This document shows positions 55,563 to 64,000 of a DNA stretch of 64,000 nucleotides, piece by piece. The stretch comes from Haloimpatiens sp042688525 (GTDB lineage Bacteria; Bacillota; Clostridia; Clostridiales; Clostridiaceae). Every line of letters begins with the position of its first letter. Positions within the stretch are counted from its first letter, which is position 1. A program made the translations under genes and the position numbers. Below the pieces are notes generated by a model. It had not been told where the DNA came from. It worked only from the letters and a program-made list of their open reading frames with translations, and made no database searches. The stretch is taken from assembly GCF_042688525.2 (NCBI RefSeq), contig NZ_JBHWAB010000001.1:3915339-3979338 (forward strand). Direction: 5' to 3'.

Positions 55563-56219
55563 ATGGACAAAAAATTATTACAAAAAAGACGAATTATGGG
55601 GTATTTTATTGATGCTACAAATCAAATCATAGAAAATGATGGACTAGAAAATGTTACAATTCGAAAAGTAGCTGATATAGCTGGTTATAATAGTTCAACA
55701 CTATATAACTATTTTAAAAATTTAGATCATTTGATTCTATTTTCTTCTATGAAGTATCTTAAAGATTATACTAAAAATTTACATAAGTATATAAAAAATA
55801 CACATAATTCTTTAGAAAGATACTTTGCAATCTGGGAATGTTTTTGTTATTATTCTTTTAATAACCCTAAAATTTATAATTTAATATTTTTTTCTAAATT
55901 TAGTAATTCATTAAATTCAACTATTAAAGAATATTATTCTATTTTCCCTGATGAACTAGATAATGCAACTACTGATCTAAATAAAATGTTATTAGGTAAT
56001 ACTATTTATGAAAGAGCTTTATCTATATTAAAAGATTGTGCAAATGATGGGTATATTATTCATGAAAATTTAAAAGAAATTAATGAAATGACTATATTAA
56101 TTTATCAAAGCATATTAAATAATTTATTAAATCATAATTCCAGTGATACAATAGATGAATGTATCAAAAAAGCCTTAAAATATTTTAAACAAATTATCAA
56201 ATCATATCAAATTATATGA
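55563..56219 (+). CDS. TetR-family regulator divergent from the betaine operon
   Basis: 218 residues. An N-terminal TetR helix-turn-helix (about 12-58; IENDGLENVTIRKVADIAGYNSSTLYNYFKNLDHL) is followed by an all-helical C-terminal ligand/dimer domain without recognisable family. The start follows AAGGTGATTAC; a TATAAT box lies at about 55515-55520. Its divergent position, with palindromes between, suggests control of the grdI-grdH-BCCT operon in response to a small molecule, perhaps the reductase substrate (inference). Confidence 0.88.
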   Translation: MDKKLLQKRRIMGYFIDATNQIIENDGLENVTIRKVADIAGYNSSTLYNYFKNLDHLILFSSMKYLKDYTKNLHKYIKNTHNSLERYFAIWECFCYYSFNNPKIYNLIFFSKFSNSLNSTIKEYYSIFPDELDNATTDLNKMLLGNTIYERALSILKDCANDGYIIHENLKEINEMTILIYQSILNNLLNHNSSDTIDECIKKALKYFKQIIKSYQII

Positions 56220-56245
56220 TTTTGCAATTTATAACTTTTAAATAA

Positions 56246-56274
56246 AAAACCATCAGCTTAGCTGGTGGTTTTCT
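56246..56274. terminator. Terminator after the tetR gene
   Basis: AAACCATCAGC-TTA-GCTGGTGGTTT with T-run; one G-U pair. Confidence 0.75.
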
Positions 56275-56354
56275 AATTTACATAAACTTGTCATCAATTG
56301 AATTTACTTAACTTTAAACTGATGAATTCTTAAAAAAATTTATAATTTCCTAAA

Positions 56355-56386
56355 TAAAAAAACACCACTTAAAAAGTGATGTTTTT
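56355..56386 (-). terminator. rrn4 terminator
   Basis: ACATCACTT / AAGTGGTGT hairpin (one G-U) plus seven T on the minus strand. Diverged from the rrn2 terminator by one base in the stem. Confidence 0.8.
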
Positions 56387-56462
56387 TGGTGATCTACCGG
56401 GGAATCGAACCCCGGACACCATGATTAAAAGTCATGTGCTCTACCAACTGAGCTAGTAAATC
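56387..56462 (-). tRNA. tRNA-Lys(TTT), rrn4
   Basis: Identical to the rrn2 tRNA-Lys, directly behind 5S. Confidence 0.95.
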
Positions 56463-56469
56463 ATATCTT

Positions 56470-56586
56470 ACCTGGCGACGACCTACTCTTCCACAGGGCT
56501 TCCCCTGCAGTACCATCGGCGCTTCAAAGCTTAACCGTCCTGTTCGGAATGGGAAGGGGTGTTACCTTTGAGCCATAATCACCAGA
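56470..56586 (-). rRNA. rrf: 5S rRNA, rrn4
   Basis: Same sequence as in rrn1 and rrn2, with the 37-nt spacer to 23S. Confidence 0.95.
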
Positions 56587-56623
56587 TTATTGTTCTTTCA
56601 AAATTGCACAGTGTTAATTATTT

Positions 56624-59520
<2,897 letters not shown>

Positions 59521-59737
59521 TTCTTAATTTTATCCAGTGAAACTATCGCGATTGATAGTTTACTTGAAATTTGAAATTGAATTTATTTCCACTGTGCAAT
59601 TTTCAAAGAACAATTTTTTCATTTTAATCGAGAGATTTCTATTTGTTAGCTCTTTCGAGTTAACTTTTTGGTCTCTCAAAATTAAACAGAGAAGATTCAG
59701 TGAATCCATTTTGCGAAAAGCTCATCGGCTTTTCATT

Positions 59738-61257
<1,520 letters not shown>

Positions 61258-61342
61258 AAAAGTTTAATCTAAACTCAAATTCACTGACATTATGATTTAT
61301 CATCATCATCTCTGTTTAATTTTCAAAGACCAATTTTATCTC

Positions 61343-61358
61343 GCCGCCTTTCAGCGAC
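61343..61358 (-). promoter_or_regulatory. 5'-end stem-loop behind rrn4 P2
   Basis: GTCGC-TGAAAG-GCGGC on the minus strand, 7 nt after the P2 -10 box. Confidence 0.6.
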
Positions 61359-61365
61359 AATATTT

Positions 61366-61394
61366 ATTTTACCACTTTATGTGACGTTTGTCAA
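61366..61394 (-). promoter_or_regulatory. rrn4 promoter P2 (sigma-A consensus)
   Basis: Minus strand TTGACA (61389-61394), 17 nt, TAAAAT (61366-61371). Confidence 0.85.
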
Positions 61395-61415
61395 CATATT
61401 TTTTTAATTTACTTT

Positions 61416-61449
61416 GCCGTCTCAACTGACGACGTGTTATATAATATCA
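61416..61449 (-). promoter_or_regulatory. rrn4 promoter P1 (extended -10) and its stem-loop
   Basis: Minus strand TGATATTAT (61441-61449), no -35, then 7 nt, then GTCGTC-AGTTGA-GACGGC (61416-61433), a 6-bp stem. Confidence 0.45.
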
Positions 61450-61540
61450 TATTATTTTAATTAATATATTGATAAAACAGTTTATATTCGAATTTATCTC
61501 TATCTTACTCATGTTTTCTTATGATTTTCACCGTATATAT

Positions 61541-61566
61541 ACACTGATACTCCCGGATGTGTATAT
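61541..61566. promoter_or_regulatory. Conserved dyad upstream of rrn4
   Basis: TGATAC (61545-61550), 10 nt, GTAT (61561-61564). It lies 95 nt from the P1 extended -10. Confidence 0.5.
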
Positions 61567-61792
61567 GCGTATTCATTCTTATTAATCAACTAATCTGACT
61601 TACTTCATTAAATTAAAACTTTATCTAAAAAATTAATAGTATATAATATCCTTATTCTAACATTGATATCTACTTAGTACATTTAAACAATATTCATTTT
61701 AAGTTTTGTATAATCTTCTTTTTATTCTTTTATTAATAAAAATTGCCTGTACTAAATTACTTGCATTTTTTCATTGAAAAAACTAAGTAACT
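61567..61792. other. Intergenic region upstream of rrn4
   Basis: About 225 nt of AT-rich sequence between the rrn4 dyad and the parvulin terminator; nothing recognisable. Confidence 0.4.
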
Positions 61793-61831
61793 AAAAAACA
61801 CAAATCACTTATTTAAAGTGTTTTGTGTTTT
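61793..61831 (-). terminator. Terminator of the parvulin gene
   Basis: AAAACACAA..CACTT / AAGTG.TTGTGTTTT hairpin with T-rich 3' flank on the minus strand. Confidence 0.75.
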
Positions 61832-61847
61832 CTTACTTGTTTTTATT

Positions 61848-62594
61848 CTATTTATTTATTTTTACTTCATTTTTTCCTTTTAACTCTTTAACTACAGCTA
61901 AATATTTATTGCTTTGTTTTTGTTGAAGTAGTGTACTTCTTATATATCCTTCTACTTCCTTAAATTCTTTTGTTGAACTTTCCTTTTTATCTTCAACTTT
62001 TATTAGATGATAACCAAATTGAGTTTTCACTGGTTCACTTATAACTCCAGCTTCTAATTCAAAAGCAACTTTTTCAAATTCAGGTACCATTTGACCTTTT
62101 CCAAATGCTCCTAAACTTCCACCTTGTGCTTTTGATGGACATTTTGAATATTTTTGAGCAGCATCTTCAAAAGATAATCCATTTTTAATTTCTTCTGCTA
62201 TCTTTTTAGCTTCTTCTTCTGAATCTACTAATATATGTTTTGCTGTTACAGTTGGTGGTGTTTTAAATTGTTCCTTATTTGTTTCATAATAATCTTTTAC
62301 TTCTGATTCTTCTACTTTTACATCTTTTAATATTTTTTGCACTGAATATTGAATTAAAGCATCTTTTTTTATAAGCTCTAATTGTTTTTGGAATATTTCA
62401 TCTTTGTCTTCCTCTTTTTGTTTTGCATCACTATAAATTAATTCAAAAGATATCATTTGTTCTAATAATTGTTTTTTTCCTGCTTCTGATGCATAATAAT
62501 TTCTTTGATTTGCAGGAACTCTTGCTAAAGCATTTTGCAAATCCATCTCTTTTATTTCTACTCCATTTACAACTGCTAATACCTTATCACTCAT
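61848..62594 (-). CDS. Parvulin-type peptidyl-prolyl isomerase, apparently cytoplasmic
   Basis: 248 residues. The N-terminal SurA/PrsA-like helical part (about 1-110; VLAVVNGVEIKEMDLQNALAR) is followed by a rotamase domain (about 113-205) with KHILVDSEEEAKKI, FEDAAQKYSKCPSKAQGGSLGAFGKGQMVPEFEKVAF (split QGGSLGAFGKG as the core) and TQFGYHLIKVED. It accelerates cis-trans isomerisation of prolyl bonds and acts as chaperone. Unlike PrsA it has no signal peptide or lipobox, so it should work inside the cell. AAAGGAG precedes the start. Monocistronic, with its own terminator. Confidence 0.92.
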   Translation of the reverse strand: MSDKVLAVVNGVEIKEMDLQNALARVPANQRNYYASEAGKKQLLEQMISFELIYSDAKQKEEDKDEIFQKQLELIKKDALIQYSVQKILKDVKVEESEVKDYYETNKEQFKTPPTVTAKHILVDSEEEAKKIAEEIKNGLSFEDAAQKYSKCPSKAQGGSLGAFGKGQMVPEFEKVAFELEAGVISEPVKTQFGYHLIKVEDKKESSTKEFKEVEGYIRSTLLQQKQSNKYLAVVKELKGKNEVKINK

Positions 62595-62714
62595 ATAAAA
62601 ATTCTCCTTTTATTATATTTTTAACACATTATATATAATAACATGTATATTACTATATGTGAAATTTATTAGAATTTATCCCAACATATTTATTTAAAAT
62701 CATAATAAAAAATA

Positions 62715-62764
62715 AAAAAGGCTACATTAAGAATACTAATATTTCTTAGTAGCCGCCTTTATTT
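62715..62764 (-). terminator. Terminator of the trmO-ybjQ group
   Basis: Imperfect hairpin AAGGC-TACATTAAGAA / TTCTTAGTAGCCGCCTT with T-rich flank. Confidence 0.6.
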
Positions 62765-62769
62765 TTGAA

Positions 62770-63084
62770 TTATTCAACAATCTTTACAGCTGTACCATAA
62801 GCTATAACTTCAGCTGAACCTTGCATAATAGCACTTGTTGCATATCTTATATTTATTACAGCATCTGCCCCTAAAGATTCTGCTTCTTCTACCATACGTT
62901 TTGAAGCAATAGCTCTAGCTTCATCCATCATTTCTTTATAAGCTTGTATTTCTCCTCCAACTAATGTCTTTAATCCACTCATAATATCTTTTCCTACATT
63001 CTTTGATCTAACTGTTGATCCCTTAACAATGGATAGTGTTTCAATTTTTTTCCCACTTATATAATCAGTATTTACTAATATCAT
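62770..63084 (-). CDS. YbjQ/UPF0145 family protein
   Basis: 104 residues. The whole protein is one YbjQ-type domain: GKKIETLSIVKGSTVRSKNVGKDIMSGLKTLVGGE, then EARAIASKRMVEEAESLGADAVINIRYATSAI and a final EVIAYGTAVKI. Members form pentamers and are sometimes labelled heavy-metal binding, but a firm function is not known. It overlaps the preceding small membrane-protein gene by 20 nt, so they form a pair; the partner may tether it to the membrane (inference). Confidence 0.9.
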   Translation of the reverse strand: MILVNTDYISGKKIETLSIVKGSTVRSKNVGKDIMSGLKTLVGGEIQAYKEMMDEARAIASKRMVEEAESLGADAVINIRYATSAIMQGSAEVIAYGTAVKIVE

Positions 63085-63286
63085 CCTTATCTTCCTCCTT
63101 AATTTCTTTTATTCTTCTTATCATAACATAAATTAATGTTGCTATTAAAGCTATAAAAAGTATAATTATTAATAACATTACAAACATATTTGTACTAGCT
63201 ACAGCTGACACTATTCCTACACCATATAATGAAAATATTATTAAAAATATTATAGTTATTATAATAGTTATTATAATATCTTTCAT
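63065..63286 (-). CDS. Small two-helix membrane protein
   Basis: 73 residues. Two hydrophobic segments, about 3-30 (IIITIIITIIFLIIFSLYGVGIVSAVA) and about 34-55 (MFVMLLIIILFIALIATLIYVMI), followed by a charged tail RRIKEIKEEDKDD. GGGAGGATAAC precedes the start. Not recognised as a known family. It overlaps the YbjQ-type gene, and such pairings of a small membrane protein with YbjQ are plausible functional units. Confidence 0.75.
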   Translation of the reverse strand: MKDIIITIIITIIFLIIFSLYGVGIVSAVASTNMFVMLLIIILFIALIATLIYVMIRRIKEIKEEDKDDISKY

Positions 63287-63329
63287 TGTTATCCTCCCTT
63301 TATTATTATTTTAAAATTTATAAAAAATA

Positions 63330-63746
63330 TTATTTTAACTCATCTGGATTTAAATTTGAATTATATGGTTTTATGTCCAATACAGGTGTGCCATCTAACA
63401 TATCAACTCCTTCAACTATTATTTCATCCTCTCCTATTTCTAATAGTTTTACAATTGATATTCCTATTGGATTAGGTCTTTTAGGTGATCTAGTAGAAAA
63501 TACACCTTTTTTTTCTTTACTCCACGGAGTCTTAGTTATAAGTTCAAAATTTTCAGACTTATGGAAATAAAATATAATCTCTATGTATGAAAGTTTATCC
63601 AAATCTCTTAACCCTTCTTTATATTGATCTTTTATTTTTATTATAGCTTTCTTATCCTTAGCATATATACTTTGAGGAGGAATTTGATGAATTTCTTTAA
63701 ATGGCGATCTTATATGACCAATAGGATTTAATTGTATACACTCCAT
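63330..63746 (-). CDS. trmO: tRNA (N6-threonylcarbamoyladenosine37-N6)-methyltransferase TrmO
   Basis: 138 residues, the short TsaA/TrmO (UPF0066) family. Adds a methyl group from SAM to t6A37 of some tRNAs, next to the anticodon. Signatures are NPIGHIRSPFKE at the start, FSTRSPKRPNPIGISIVKLLE in the middle and DMLDGTPVLDIKPY near the end. The C-terminal half found in longer members is missing, as is common in Firmicutes. AGGAG precedes the start. It probably heads the small operon with the two following genes (43-nt gap). Confidence 0.9.
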   Translation of the reverse strand: MECIQLNPIGHIRSPFKEIHQIPPQSIYAKDKKAIIKIKDQYKEGLRDLDKLSYIEIIFYFHKSENFELITKTPWSKEKKGVFSTRSPKRPNPIGISIVKLLEIGEDEIIVEGVDMLDGTPVLDIKPYNSNLNPDELK

Positions 63747-63890
63747 ACTATTACTCTCCTTTTTACAATATTAATTATAAATATTTTTTCAACAATTTGT
63801 CATTATATATTTTCTTTATGTTTAAAATTATATCATTATGTAAAAAAATATTATACTTTTATTTTAAATATTATTTATTTTAATATAATA

Positions 63891-63919
63891 AAAAAGACAT
63901 TCCTATTGGAATGTCTTTT
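63891..63919 (-). terminator. Terminator after the right-edge tRNA-Lys
   Basis: AAAAGACATTCC-TATT-GGAATGTCTTTT hairpin with T-runs on both strands. Sequence unrelated to the rrn2/rrn4 terminators. Confidence 0.85.
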
Positions 63920-63994
63920 GGTGATCTACCGGGGAATCGAACCCCGGACACCATGATTAAAAGTCATGTGCTCTACCAACTGAGCTAGTAAATC
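63919..63994 (-). tRNA. tRNA-Lys(TTT) at the right edge, probably end of a fifth rrn operon
   Basis: Identical to the rrn2 and rrn4 tRNA-Lys. The six bases to its right (ATATCT) are the same as those that join tRNA-Lys to 5S in rrn2 and rrn4. Confidence 0.95.
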
Positions 63995-64000
63995 ATATCT

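Overview
The window is AT-rich clostridial chromosome (Firmicutes; codon use, Shine-Dalgarno-rich starts, clostridial gene content). A selenocysteine-containing betaine/glycine-reductase-type module, an anaerobic B12/haem precursor operon and M42 peptidases point to a strictly anaerobic, amino-acid-fermenting Clostridium. A Clostridium novyi / C. botulinum group III type is possible, but that is a low-confidence guess from gene content.

The frame of the window is four nearly identical 16S-23S-5S operons, all on the minus strand (rrn1 about 0.6-5.7 kb, rrn2 9.7-14.9 kb, rrn3 33.9-39.4 kb, rrn4 56.4-61.6 kb). A tRNA-Lys at the right edge has the same 5' flank as the tRNA-Lys of rrn2 and rrn4, so a fifth operon probably starts just outside. 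Downstream tRNAs are Phe-Cys (rrn1), Lys (rrn2, rrn4) and a separately promoted Phe (rrn3). The 5' regions share an unexpected architecture. A TGATAC-N10-GTAT dyad lies 95-96 nt from a -35-less, extended -10 promoter (P1), and in rrn1, 2 and 4 a second consensus promoter (P2) follows. Each promoter is followed at the expected transcription start by a small stem-loop. rrn3 lacks P2, but carries a consensus promoter between 23S and 5S.

Between the operons lie gene cassettes. (1) Left edge: the 3' part of an LD-carboxypeptidase. (2) rrn1-rrn2: Sir2 deacetylase, an orphan AbiEii-like nucleotidyltransferase, a double-LysM membrane protein and a tiny lipoprotein. (3) rrn2-rrn3: an acyltransferase; a GntR-ABC transporter operon; a ten-gene cbiMNQO-hemA-sirC-hemC-cobA/hemD-hemB-hemL operon behind a cobalamin riboswitch (cobalt uptake plus glutamate-to-sirohydrochlorin synthesis); and a two-component system co-transcribed with a membrane protein and an orphan iron-type solute-binding lipoprotein. 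(4) rrn3-rrn4: a 79-residue conserved protein, a uracil-DNA-glycosylase-like protein, birA, dut, an MFS transporter, three tandem M42 peptidases (one apparently catalytically dead), a CWB2-transglutaminase surface protein, an MscS channel, and a betaine-reductase-like module (grdI-type, selenoprotein grdH-type, BCCT transporter) with a divergent TetR regulator. (5) rrn4-right edge: a parvulin, a YbjQ-family protein, a small membrane protein and TrmO.

Non-coding extras include two MITE-like palindromic repeat families (one with several decayed copies), a group II intron remnant, a cluster of DnaA boxes between two M42 genes, and a 5' leader stem that may bring a distant Shine-Dalgarno to the UDG start codon. 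Functions are read from motifs by eye; no database search was possible.
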